Shown in pieces: positions 56,719 through 64,000 of a stretch of DNA of 64,000 bases; within the stretch, counting starts at the first letter, position 1; every line of letters begins with the position of its first letter. Under the pieces are notes generated by a model, which was given only the letters and a program-made list of their open reading frames with translations, was not told the DNA's origin and made no database searches. The DNA comes from Sphingorhabdus sp. SMR4y. GTDB lineage: Bacteria; Pseudomonadota; Alphaproteobacteria; Sphingomonadales; Sphingomonadaceae. Made by a program: the position numbers and the translations under genes. The stretch is from contig NZ_CP022336.1 of the NCBI RefSeq assembly GCF_002218195.1, positions 124,001 through 188,000 of the forward strand. Direction: 5' to 3'.

Positions 56719-56806
56719 CCGTCATGCCAGCGCAGGCTGGCATCCAGCCCGCCTATGTGTGTCTCACCGCCGTTGGTTTAGACTCCGGCCTACGCTGGGG
56801 TGACGG
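56719..56806. repeat. Family E repeat copy, part of a reading frame
   Basis: A second complete copy, highly similar to 56061-56148 in the same orientation, with the 3' CTCCGGCCTACGCTGGGG variant. It contains the stop codon (56790-56792) and the final residues VTPA of the membrane protein at 56790. Confidence 0.88.
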
Positions 56807-57236
56807 ACTTCGCCGGCTGCACCGCAATCCGCGCAAACACCCATCCACCGATGCCGCCGGCAATGGCCTGCGAGAGGAAGCCCATGGTCGATCGCGCGCC
56901 GCTGATCGGGATGGTCTGAAACACCATATACATCGCGCCCAGCACGACCGCCATCGCGGCGGCGCCGGCGATCGGATAGGCGACCCGCGCCAGATTGGGC
57001 AGAAAGCGCTTCAACAGGGTGGCGATGAGAAAGCCGATCAGCAGTGCAATCGCGATGATCGCCAGATAGGCGACCATGTTGGAAATATCGAACAGGGTCA
57101 TGTTCAGCCGGTCGCCGATGCTCACGGAAATATCGTGCATGGCGATTACCGATTGGGAATTTAGCGCGGTCCCGATGACATAGGTCACCAGCGCCGCCGC
57201 TGTCAGACCCAATATCCAGCGAATGAAGCGCGTCAT
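56790..57236 (-). CDS. Hypothetical four-helix membrane protein ending inside a repeat
   Basis: This 148-residue membrane protein has about four helices (ILGLTAAALVTYVIG, MVAYLAIIAIALLIGFLIATLL, RVAYPIAGAAAMAVVLGAMYM and a last FLSQAIAGGIGGWVFARIAV). No family is recognised. Its last residues VTPA come from the family E repeat (56719-56806). It starts at ATG 57236, and a weak GGGAGAA site is present upstream. It is divergent from the sugar dehydrogenase across 119 bases. Confidence 0.6.
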   Translation of the reverse strand: MTRFIRWILGLTAAALVTYVIGTALNSQSVIAMHDISVSIGDRLNMTLFDISNMVAYLAIIAIALLIGFLIATLLKRFLPNLARVAYPIAGAAAMAVVLGAMYMVFQTIPISGARSTMGFLSQAIAGGIGGWVFARIAVQPAKSVTPA

Positions 57237-57355
57237 GAAATTCTCCCGTCAGCAGCGCAGCCTATAGGCTTTGTCCCGACGATCAAGGACTGATTTGAAG
57301 AGGCTGGTCAGGCCGCACAAATTTGCTAGACTGCGTCCTCACACAGGGAGCCGCT

Positions 57356-58558
57356 ATGCGAAACTTCAAGACAGTTCTTTCCGTTGTCGCAATCTGCGCG
57401 CTGGCGGCCTGTTCGAACCAGGGGGCGTCCTCCAGCGGGACCAAGACCAGCGAAGCCGTCGGCCGGGTCGATGCCGGACCGGTCAATTACACGATTGAAA
57501 CAGTCGCCGACGGCCTCGATCACCCATGGTCGCTCGCCTTCCTGCCCGATGGTGCGATGCTGGTGACCGAACGGACGGGCAAGCTCAAGCAGATCGCCCC
57601 GGACGGGACCGCAACGCTGCTCCATGACTTTGCCAGCGGCGAGCCATATCCGAAGGTCCATACCGCCGCCGGCGCGCAGGCCGGTCTGTTCGATGTGGTC
57701 CTGCACCCCGATTTTGCCGAAAACGGCCTGATCTATATCTCCTATGCCGCCGAGCAGGGCGACGGCACCAACACGCTTTCGCTGATGCGGTTTGCATATG
57801 ACAATGCGGATGGCCAGCCGCGGATCAGCAACGGACAGCAGATTTTCGCGGCCTCGCCCAGTCGGGTGCAGGGCAATCATTATGGCGCGCGGATCATCTT
57901 CCTGCCCGACGGCACGCTGATGATGCCGGTCGGGGACGCCTTTCATTTCCGCGAGCAGGCGCAAAAGCTGGACAATCATTTCGGCAAGATCATCCGGCTG
58001 AACGATGACGGCAGTATCCCGGCGGACAATCCCTTTGTCGGGCAGGACGGCGCGTTGCCGGAAATCTGGAGCTACGGGCACCGCAACCAGCAAGGCATCA
58101 TTCTTGCGTCCGATGGCCGCGTTCTGGAAAATGAACATGGTCCGGCGGGTGGCGACGAAATCAACGATATCAGGCGCGGAGCCAATTACGGCTGGCCGAC
58201 CGCTTCCTACGGGCTGGATTATTCCGGCGGCCGGATTTCGCCTTATGAAGCGTTCGACGGCACCGAGCAGTCACTGGTCCATTTCACCCCGTCGATCGCC
58301 CCGTCCGGCTTTGCCCAATATGCGGGAGAGGCCTTTCCGGACTGGAATGGCGATCTTTTCCTATCGGCGCTGGCGCTCAAACATGTGCGCCATGTCGATA
58401 TGAACGCCGACGGATCGCTGGGCAAACAGGCGGAATTGTTTGGCGAACTGGACACGCGTTTCCGCGATGTCCGGACCGGGCCGGACGGCTTTCTCTATCT
58501 GCTGACCGAGGACGAAAGCGGCCCGGCCAGCAAGATTTTGCGGGTGCGACCGAAATAG
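57356..58558 (+). CDS. PQQ-dependent sugar dehydrogenase, lipoprotein
   Basis: This 400-residue secreted lipoprotein (lipobox LAAC, near residue 19) belongs to the six-bladed beta-propeller family of soluble aldose sugar dehydrogenases (Ylii/Gdh-B-like). It has GLDHPWSLAFLPDGAMLVTER near residues 53-72, VQGNHYGARIIFLPDGTLMM, IWSYGHRNQQGI and GPAGGDEINDIRRGANYGWP, with repeated NG/DG blade turns. It should oxidise aldose sugars in the periplasm using PQQ. No PQQ biosynthesis gene is present in the window. CAGGGAG precedes ATG 57356. Confidence 0.9.
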   Translation: MRNFKTVLSVVAICALAACSNQGASSSGTKTSEAVGRVDAGPVNYTIETVADGLDHPWSLAFLPDGAMLVTERTGKLKQIAPDGTATLLHDFASGEPYPKVHTAAGAQAGLFDVVLHPDFAENGLIYISYAAEQGDGTNTLSLMRFAYDNADGQPRISNGQQIFAASPSRVQGNHYGARIIFLPDGTLMMPVGDAFHFREQAQKLDNHFGKIIRLNDDGSIPADNPFVGQDGALPEIWSYGHRNQQGIILASDGRVLENEHGPAGGDEINDIRRGANYGWPTASYGLDYSGGRISPYEAFDGTEQSLVHFTPSIAPSGFAQYAGEAFPDWNGDLFLSALALKHVRHVDMNADGSLGKQAELFGELDTRFRDVRTGPDGFLYLLTEDESGPASKILRVRPK

Positions 58559-58573
58559 CCGCGCCGACCGCGG

Positions 58574-59362
58574 CTAGAAAATGGAATTGCCCATGCCGCC
58601 GTCGACCACCAGACTCTGTCCGGTCGCATAGCCGGCCATCTCGCTGCAGAACATCGCGACAAACATGCCCAGATCCTCCGCGTCGCCAAAGCGTCCGACC
58701 GGGACACGGACCTGTTTGACGAATTTCGCGACTTCCTCGTCATAGCTGGTGCCATTGGCTTCGGCCTGGCTGTCGAACATGCCCCTGATCCCGTCCGTGT
58801 GATGCATGCCGGGCAGGATATTGTTGATCGTTACGCCATGTTTTGCGACCTGCTTTGCCACGGCGACCGTATAATTGACGAGAGCCGCACGCGGCGGCCC
58901 GGACAGCACCCGCATTGCTGCGGGATATTTGGCCGCACCGGTGGCGATATTGACGATCCGGCCCCATTTGCGCTCGACCATGCCGTCGATTACCGATTTG
59001 ATGAATTCCACCGGGCTGAGCAGGGTCAGCGACAGGGCCTCTTCCCATTCGGCCCGGCCGACGGTGCGAAAATCGCCGGAGAAGGGGGGAGGGGAGCAGG
59101 TGGCGACCAGGATATCGGGATTGGGGCAGATCGACAGGATCGCTTCCCGGCCTTCATCGCTGCTGTGATCGGCGACGATCGGGGTGATATGGGCGCCGGT
59201 TTCGCGGGCCAGTTCCTCGCATGTCCGGTGCAGCCGTTCCTCGCCGCGGGCGGTGATGAACAATTTGGTCTTTTCCTTCGCCAGCGCCAGCGCCGCCCCG
59301 CGACCCAGTCCGGCGCTGCCGCCGTTGACCAGCGCAATTTTTCCCGCAATTCCCAGATCCAT
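58574..59362 (-). CDS. SDR-family protein lacking the catalytic YxxxK
   Basis: This 262-residue short-chain dehydrogenase/reductase fold protein has the cofactor motif LVNGGSAGLGRGAAL (11-25) and a C-terminal ATGQSLVVDGGMGNS. At the place of the catalytic Tyr-x-x-x-Lys the sequence reads SGPPRAALVNY, so Tyr is replaced by Ser154 and Lys by Arg158. A few SDR subgroups carry this change, and the reaction is uncertain; it may be non-canonical or non-catalytic. The fold and cofactor site are intact. It is 94 bases downstream of the serine hydrolase on the same strand. Confidence 0.78.
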   Translation of the reverse strand: MDLGIAGKIALVNGGSAGLGRGAALALAKEKTKLFITARGEERLHRTCEELARETGAHITPIVADHSSDEGREAILSICPNPDILVATCSPPPFSGDFRTVGRAEWEEALSLTLLSPVEFIKSVIDGMVERKWGRIVNIATGAAKYPAAMRVLSGPPRAALVNYTVAVAKQVAKHGVTINNILPGMHHTDGIRGMFDSQAEANGTSYDEEVAKFVKQVRVPVGRFGDAEDLGMFVAMFCSEMAGYATGQSLVVDGGMGNSIF

Positions 59363-59456
59363 ATCGGTCTCTATCCCAAAAGATTTTGAACAATTATTCT
59401 AGCGGGCGCCTGCCGCCGTGCCGACTAGCCATTGTGGCTAGACAGCGAGCGGTGCT

Positions 59457-60584
59457 TCAGGCCATCGCCATATACATGGCGGCGGCGAGGCCGAAGCCTC
59501 TGGGATCGCCGAGCAGGCCGGATTCCATCCTGTTCATGACATAGGAGAAGCACAGGCCGGCGTCCTGGTCGATGATCACCGAGGATCCGCCATAGCCGCC
59601 CCAGAATGCGGTATGGGCATTGGGGCTGATCGGCGTGGCCGGATTGTTCAGGCCATAGCCCATGCCAAAGGTCAGCGGCAGGCCGAGCACCAGATCGGTG
59701 CCTTCGGTCTGTTTGTCGAAAATGCGTCTGGTTCCGGCTTCGGACATGATTGTCTTGCCGAACGCCTGACCACCATTGGCCATGGCGGTCTGGGCGCGGA
59801 CGATGCTGCGGGCGTTGCCCTGGCCATTGGCCGCCGGGATTTCGGCCGCGCGCCAGGCGCGTTTTCTCGGTTCCGTGGCATTGACGCCGGGATTGCCAAA
59901 GGTGCGGCCGGCAATCGAGTCCGGATTGGGCGCAGGGCCGGATTTCGGCGGCACAAGATTGCCGATCCGCGCATCGAGCGATTCATCCGCCCCGATATGG
60001 AAATCCGCGCCGGTTGGCCCGGCAATTTCCTGACGGAAGAAATTGCCGATCGTCTGGCCGGTCACCCGGCGAACGATCTCGCCGATCAGATGGCCCTGGG
60101 TTAGGGCGTGATAGCCGGATTGCGTGCCCGGTTCCCACCAGGGTTCCTGTTTCGCCAACGCAGCAGTCATCCAGTCCCAGTCATATAGCGCATCGCCCTC
60201 GACCTTCTCATCCATGCCGGACAGGCCGGCGCTGTGGGAAAGGAAATGCCGGACTTCGACATCTTCCTTCCCATTCTGGGCAAATTCCTGCCAATATGTG
60301 CCGACTTTTGCATATAAGTCGATCTCGCCGCGATCGGCGAGCAGCAGCAGCGACATGGCCGCCATCGTCTTGGTGCTCGACCAGACATTGACCAGCGTGT
60401 CTTCCTGCCATTCTTCGGTGCGCGCCTCGTCGAGATGGCCACCCCAGAGATCGACGACAAATTCGCCGTTCAGCGTGATCGCCACCGAGGCGCCAAGATC
60501 GTCATGCTCGTTGAAATTCTTTTCAAAGGCCGCTCTGACCGCCGCAAAGCGGGGGTCGCAGGTGCCGTATATCGGGGTCGTCAT
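59457..60584 (-). CDS. Serine hydrolase, EstB/class C beta-lactamase-like
   Basis: This 375-residue esterase or lactamase-fold protein has the SxxK motif at Ser69-Lys72 (NVWSSTKTM), an SGYHALTQG block carrying the tyrosine equivalent, and a late HTAFWGGYGGSS that matches the conserved third motif region. No signal peptide is seen, so it is probably cytoplasmic. It would hydrolyse esters or lactones; a true lactamase role is unlikely. ATG 60584 is preceded by GGAGAGAGAA. Confidence 0.85.
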   Translation of the reverse strand: MTTPIYGTCDPRFAAVRAAFEKNFNEHDDLGASVAITLNGEFVVDLWGGHLDEARTEEWQEDTLVNVWSSTKTMAAMSLLLLADRGEIDLYAKVGTYWQEFAQNGKEDVEVRHFLSHSAGLSGMDEKVEGDALYDWDWMTAALAKQEPWWEPGTQSGYHALTQGHLIGEIVRRVTGQTIGNFFRQEIAGPTGADFHIGADESLDARIGNLVPPKSGPAPNPDSIAGRTFGNPGVNATEPRKRAWRAAEIPAANGQGNARSIVRAQTAMANGGQAFGKTIMSEAGTRRIFDKQTEGTDLVLGLPLTFGMGYGLNNPATPISPNAHTAFWGGYGGSSVIIDQDAGLCFSYVMNRMESGLLGDPRGFGLAAAMYMAMA

Positions 60585-60743
60585 TTCTCTCTCCATCTAT
60601 GCTTTAATTGTTCGATTAACAGCTTGTCGCTGCGAGTCCAGCCGCTTTGACGCAGGCGCTGTCTGTCGATGGGCGCGATGATCCGTCAAAAATTCCAAAG
60701 TATTTTCAGAAGCTTGGCAATCTTATGTCATCCGTCACTTGCA

Positions 60744-60777
60744 AAGATACTATAAAGATATATCTTTACAGTATCTT
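60744..60777. promoter_or_regulatory. 34-base operator-like palindrome upstream of padR-like gene
   Basis: A near-perfect palindrome centred between 60760 and 60761: AAGATACTATAAAGATA on the left faces its complement on the right with one mismatched pair (60752/60769). The core is AAAGATATATCTTT. A possible promoter, TTGCAA (60739-60744) with a -10-like TATCTT (60761-60766), overlaps it. It lies 15 bases before the PadR ATG, so self-regulation by PadR is the simplest reading. Confidence 0.75.
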
Positions 60778-60792
60778 AAATATAAGGAAAGA

Positions 60793-61398
60793 ATGAAGAT
60801 GAGACATGGAATGAAATTTGGGCCCGGCGGCGGCCGCGGTCGTGGGCGTGGCCGGGGCCATGGTGGGCCGGCCGGCGAGAAATTTGCCCGGGCCTTCGCG
60901 CAAGCCGCTTTCGAAGGGGCCAGGGGCAAAAGACGCGCGCGGATGTTCCGGCGTGGCGAACTGAAGCTTCTGACGCTGCACCTGATTGCGGAGGAACCGC
61001 GGCACGGCTATGACCTGATCCGCCAGATCGAGGAACTGACCGGCGGCCAATATGCACCCAGCCCGGGGATCGTCTATCCGACGCTGACCCTGATGGCGGA
61101 AATGGACCTGATCGACGAAAAGGTCGATGGCGATGGCAAGAAGATTTATTCGATTACCGATGCCGGCGCGGCCCGGCTGGCCGAGGAAGAAGCGCATGTC
61201 GCCGAAATCCTGTCCCGGCTGGAAGGCGTGTCGAAAATGGGCGAGGCCAGCAATGGTGCATCCGTCCGCCGGGCGATGCACAATCTGAAGAGCGCGGTCG
61301 GTATCCGGCTGGGCGACGAGGAAAAGGGCTCTGACAAGATACTCGAAGTGGCCGCCATCATTGATGAAGCCGCCGGAAGGATCGAGCGGTTGAAATGA
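60793..61398 (+). CDS. PadR-family transcriptional regulator
   Basis: This 201-residue regulator has a glycine/arginine-rich N-terminal tail (GPGGGRGRGRGRGHGG), then the PadR winged helix-turn-helix: RGELKLLTLHLIAEEPRHG, YDLIRQIEELTGG and SPGIVYPTLTLMAEMDLI with GKKIYSITDAGAARLAEEE, followed by a C-terminal helix for dimerisation. PadR regulators often control detoxification or efflux genes. AAGGAAAG precedes ATG 60793; the palindrome upstream is a likely self-operator. The next gene, on the opposite strand, is a GntP permease, and no efflux gene is close. Confidence 0.9.
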   Translation: MKMRHGMKFGPGGGRGRGRGRGHGGPAGEKFARAFAQAAFEGARGKRRARMFRRGELKLLTLHLIAEEPRHGYDLIRQIEELTGGQYAPSPGIVYPTLTLMAEMDLIDEKVDGDGKKIYSITDAGAARLAEEEAHVAEILSRLEGVSKMGEASNGASVRRAMHNLKSAVGIRLGDEEKGSDKILEVAAIIDEAAGRIERLK

Positions 61399-61460
61399 TA
61401 TTGGTCGAACCTGTTCTGCAGAGTAAACCTGATATTTTATTCTGATATTACAGAAAAATA

Positions 61461-61497
61461 AAGGCATTATCTAAGATAATTTCTTAGATAATGCCTT
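61461..61497 (-). terminator. Intrinsic terminator between padR-like and gntP genes
   Basis: Perfect 16-base arms (AAGGCATTATCTAAGA at 61461-61476 and its complement at 61482-61497) with a TAATT loop, followed on the minus strand by TTTATTTTT. It should end gntP transcripts; in the plus direction it can also act as a weaker bidirectional terminator for padR-like mRNA. Confidence 0.85.
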
Positions 61498-61575
61498 GGT
61501 CTGTCCGGATCGGGAAAGATGCTTCCAAATCTTCCATTTATCGCGCCGGGGCCATGCCGGAGAGGACGGACGGCG

Positions 61576-62934
61576 TCAGCCGAAAATCCCGAACAGCACC
61601 ACTGCCATGATCGTCCCGATTACCGGTATCACCACGGTCAGCGCCCCCACCGCGCCATAGGCATCCTTGTGGGTTTCGCCGCAGACCGCGCGGATCGTGG
61701 TCACGACATAGCCATTGTGCGGCAGGCTATCGAGCGCGCCCGAGGAGATCGCAACCACCCGGTGCAGCTCGTCGGGCTGCGCGCCGACATCGATATAATG
61801 CGGCGCGATCAGGGGCAGGGCGATCGACTGGCCACCCGATGCTGACCCAGTCAGGCCGGCGATTACCGTCACCGCAATGGCCGCGCCGATCAGCGGACTG
61901 CCGGGAATATTCTGCACCATGACCAAAGCTTCCTGGAAAGCCGGGGAGAGTTTGGCAACGGAACCGAAACCAACCACCGCACAGGTATTGGTGATCGCTA
62001 CCACCGCGCTGGTTGCGCCGCGCGAAAAGGCTTCCGGCATCGATCCCATTTTCTGGTAACCGACGATCAGCGCCACCACCGCCCCCGATCCCAAAGCCGC
62101 GACCAGCGCCCATTTGTCGAGCGATTGCTGTGGCAGGATCGCCGAGAGCGGTCCCATATCCTGCGGATATTGGAAGATCAGGAAGATCGCCAGCACCGCG
62201 ACCAGCGGCAGGATACAGAGCAGCGGCGCGGGCAGGTTGCCATAGTCGGTATTATGATCGTCGCTTTCGCGCCCGACAAAGCTTTCACCCCGGGCGACCG
62301 CGCGTTTGACCATATGGTTGAGCCAAAATTGTCCGGTCACGGCCATGAACAGCGCAATGACCAGACTGACCTGCCAGCCGGCATAGGCGGTGGTGCCGAG
62401 ATATTCCATCGGGATCAGATTCTGGATTTCCGGGCTGCCGGCACTGGTCATGGTGAAGGTCACCGATCCGAAGGCGAGCGCTGCCGGGATGAAGCGGCGC
62501 GGCAGATCCGCTTCGCGAAACAGATGCACGGCCAGCGAATAGACGCTGAACGACACGATGAACACGCTGACCCCGCCATAGGTCAGGATCGCGCAGGCCG
62601 CGACCACGGCAAGCACGGCATGTTTGATCCCGATCTTCTCGATCACCCAGTGGGCGACGCTGGCGGCGGCCCCGCTGGCCCCCATGATCTCGCCGAATAT
62701 CGCGCCGAGCAGAAACATGAAGAACCAGCTTTTGAAGAAGCCGACAAAGCCGTCCATATAGGCGGTGGCGAAATCCGGGGCGCCCGCTGCGGCCAGCGGT
62801 GGCAGCCAGGCAATGCCGCTGGTCAGCGCCACCACCGCCGCCGCGACCGGTCCTGCGATCAGGATATTCACCCCGCGCACCGTCATCCAGATGAGCAGCG
62901 CCAGTCCGCCGATTAGACCGATTGTCGATAGCAT
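61576..62934 (-). CDS. GntP-family permease
   Basis: This 452-residue transporter with about 12 membrane helices belongs to the gluconate:H+ symporter (GntP) family. It has IGLIGGLALLIWMTVRGVNI at the start, AHWVIEKIGIKHAVLAVVAA, GSVTFTMTSAGSPEIQNLIP, and NTCAVVGFGSVAKLSPAF with PLIGAAIAVTVIAGLTGSAS, near the usual substrate sites. It could carry gluconate, 3-hydroxybutyrate-like or other hydroxy acids. ATG 62934 is chosen because GGGGG sits 6 bases before it; an ATG at 62940 has no spacing. The ORF end is followed by the terminator at 61461-61497. Confidence 0.85.
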   Translation of the reverse strand: MLSTIGLIGGLALLIWMTVRGVNILIAGPVAAAVVALTSGIAWLPPLAAAGAPDFATAYMDGFVGFFKSWFFMFLLGAIFGEIMGASGAAASVAHWVIEKIGIKHAVLAVVAACAILTYGGVSVFIVSFSVYSLAVHLFREADLPRRFIPAALAFGSVTFTMTSAGSPEIQNLIPMEYLGTTAYAGWQVSLVIALFMAVTGQFWLNHMVKRAVARGESFVGRESDDHNTDYGNLPAPLLCILPLVAVLAIFLIFQYPQDMGPLSAILPQQSLDKWALVAALGSGAVVALIVGYQKMGSMPEAFSRGATSAVVAITNTCAVVGFGSVAKLSPAFQEALVMVQNIPGSPLIGAAIAVTVIAGLTGSASGGQSIALPLIAPHYIDVGAQPDELHRVVAISSGALDSLPHNGYVVTTIRAVCGETHKDAYGAVGALTVVIPVIGTIMAVVLFGIFG

Positions 62935-63032
62935 GAACATCCCCCGAAGCTTGAGCGCTGCCTCATGGCAGAGGCCAGGCCCGGCGTGCAACTGATAATT
63001 CCGCCATCCCCTGGCAAGCCTGAAGCGGCGGG

Positions 63033-64000
63033 CTAGATCAGCTGCGCCCGGTTTTCGTCGCGATGCTTTTTCAGATATTTCATGAACGGCGTGCCGCCTG
63101 TGCCGACCTCGGTATCATTGCCCTTGCCGCTTTTCGCCTGCTTGTTGATATAGCTGGCGGCATATTCCAGATGCCGCGTGCGAAAGCGCGCGACCTGCTC
63201 GACGCTGGCGTTGAAAGCCTGCCTGAGCGCCGCATCCCCGCTGGCTGTGGCAAAGTCCCGCAACCGGCTCTGCGCGCGCAAATCCTCGATGAAGCGCCGG
63301 TGCTGGAGCGGGCGATAGGCGTGCAGTTCGTCGAGATAGGCGCGCAGCGGGTCCTTGCCATGCTGCACCTGGAACAGCGCGTCCATGCTTGGCACGATCG
63401 AGCTTTGCGACCCGGTCTGGCCGCGGAACGACTGGCCCTTGCCGGCATATTGGGCGACGCCTTCATAGATCAGGCCTTCGGGCAGCGCCGGGTTATTCGC
63501 CCAGCCGTGGATATAGGGCCGCACGCGCTGATAATAGATATAGGGGTCGCAACGGTCGGGCATGCGGTCGAATATCGCGTTCAGCCTGTCCCAGTGGCTG
63601 TCCATTTCCGCGAGCAGCGCTGTTGTCCGGGCGATATCCTTCGCTTGGCTCGCCGCAACCAGATCGCAGGCGAGATTCAATAGCGGTCCGGCCGCCGCCT
63701 CGATCGCGACATGGATCAGGACGAACCAGTTTTCATCCACGCCGCCGTAGAAATTCTGCACCATATAGACATTATCGAGCGTGATCGGACCATTGCGGTC
63801 CAGCCGCGCCCAATTGTCGAGCACATAGCCGCTATAGGGCAGCAGGGGCGCCTGATCGAGCCGGTCGGCGAGCGCCACAATCGGACGCGCGAGATTGGCG
63901 GGCAGGGTGGTCGGCGCTTCGCTTTCACCCCAGACATAGGCCTGCACCAGAAAGGAATAGCGGACCATTGCCACGCGGACCTGCTCGTCCGGCGCATTGG
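63033..64000 (-). CDS. Indoleamine 2,3-dioxygenase-family protein, 5' end missing
   Basis: The visible ~322 residues form most of an IDO-family heme dioxygenase; the frame remains open to the right edge so the N-terminus is outside. Motifs are LLPYSGYVLDNWARLD, RVRPYIHGWANNPALPEGLI, TGSQSSIVPSMDALFQVQHG and the histidine in FRTRHLEYAASYI that should be the heme ligand. IDO opens the indole ring of tryptophan to N-formylkynurenine. No kynurenine-pathway partner appears in the window. The gene is divergent in context with its own strand and lies 92 bases from the gntP start region. Confidence 0.9.
   Translation of the reverse strand, partial: NAPDEQVRVAMVRYSFLVQAYVWGESEAPTTLPANLARPIVALADRLDQAPLLPYSGYVLDNWARLDRNGPITLDNVYMVQNFYGGVDENWFVLIHVAIEAAAGPLLNLACDLVAASQAKDIARTTALLAEMDSHWDRLNAIFDRMPDRCDPYIYYQRVRPYIHGWANNPALPEGLIYEGVAQYAGKGQSFRGQTGSQSSIVPSMDALFQVQHGKDPLRAYLDELHAYRPLQHRRFIEDLRAQSRLRDFATASGDAALRQAFNASVEQVARFRTRHLEYAASYINKQAKSGKGNDTEVGTGGTPFMKYLKKHRDENRAQLI

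Overview
The window is a gene-dense, roughly 60% GC stretch of bacterial chromosome. Several features point to an alphaproteobacterium of the order Sphingomonadales: an F1-only ATP synthase operon atpHAGDC with no F0 genes beside it, a UrcA-family secreted protein, TonB-family and LpoA-like envelope proteins, the rsmI-yraN-gshB neighbourhood, the hrcA-grpE pair next to rph and rdgB, and many copies of short intergenic repeats. This placement is inferred from gene content; no rRNA or tRNA gene was recognised.

Layout. 1-5.2 kb: end of a DUF938 gene, an acyl-CoA ligase, a hotdog thioesterase, a LysR regulator, a urcA-like gene and a stand-alone BLUF photoreceptor. 5.3-11.2 kb: a metal/sulfur stress locus. 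On the minus strand it has a multicopper oxidase (copA), copB broken by an apparent one-base frameshift, and an MBL-rhodanese-rhodanese protein resembling persulfide dioxygenase/sulfurtransferase fusions. On the plus strand it has DUF305, a glutaredoxin-MauE fusion and a CsoR-type repressor. A CsoR-like operator lies inside the predicted copA promoter. 11.3-16.6 kb: class III cyclase, a small membrane protein, a 0.9-kb repeat-filled gap, an amidohydrolase and a DMT transporter. 16.7-23.6 kb: a near-complete valine/isobutyryl-CoA degradation set (mmsA, acyl-CoA dehydrogenase, 3-hydroxyisobutyryl-CoA hydrolase, enoyl-CoA hydratase, mmsB) with a polysaccharide deacetylase inserted. 23.6-28.9 kb: a CpaF ATPase, a DMT transporter, a CDP-glycerol-transferase-like protein and a polysaccharide flippase.

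28.9-33.7 kb: atpHAGDC. 34-43 kb: ada, a membrane-anchored trypsin-like protease, priA, a DUF4197 lipoprotein, a transaldolase, a zinc-ribbon/TonB protein and an LpoA-like lipoprotein. 43-48.5 kb: rsmI, yraN, gshB, a DedA protein, a SRPBCC-like membrane protein and xerC. 48.7-56 kb: an acyl-CoA synthetase, hemW, a CAP-domain lipoprotein, rdgB, rph, hrcA and grpE. 56-64 kb: two small genes whose 3' ends run into a repeat, a PQQ-type sugar dehydrogenase, an SDR protein, an EstB-like serine hydrolase, a PadR regulator with a 34-bp operator-like palindrome, a GntP permease and a truncated indoleamine 2,3-dioxygenase.

No CRISPR array, transposase, prophage or integrated element is visible. The most unusual signals are the copper/sulfur locus with its promoter architecture, the copB frameshift, the back-to-back CATATG start codons of the lpoA-like gene and rsmI, and the dense system of short inverted repeats that also forms gene ends and upstream regions.
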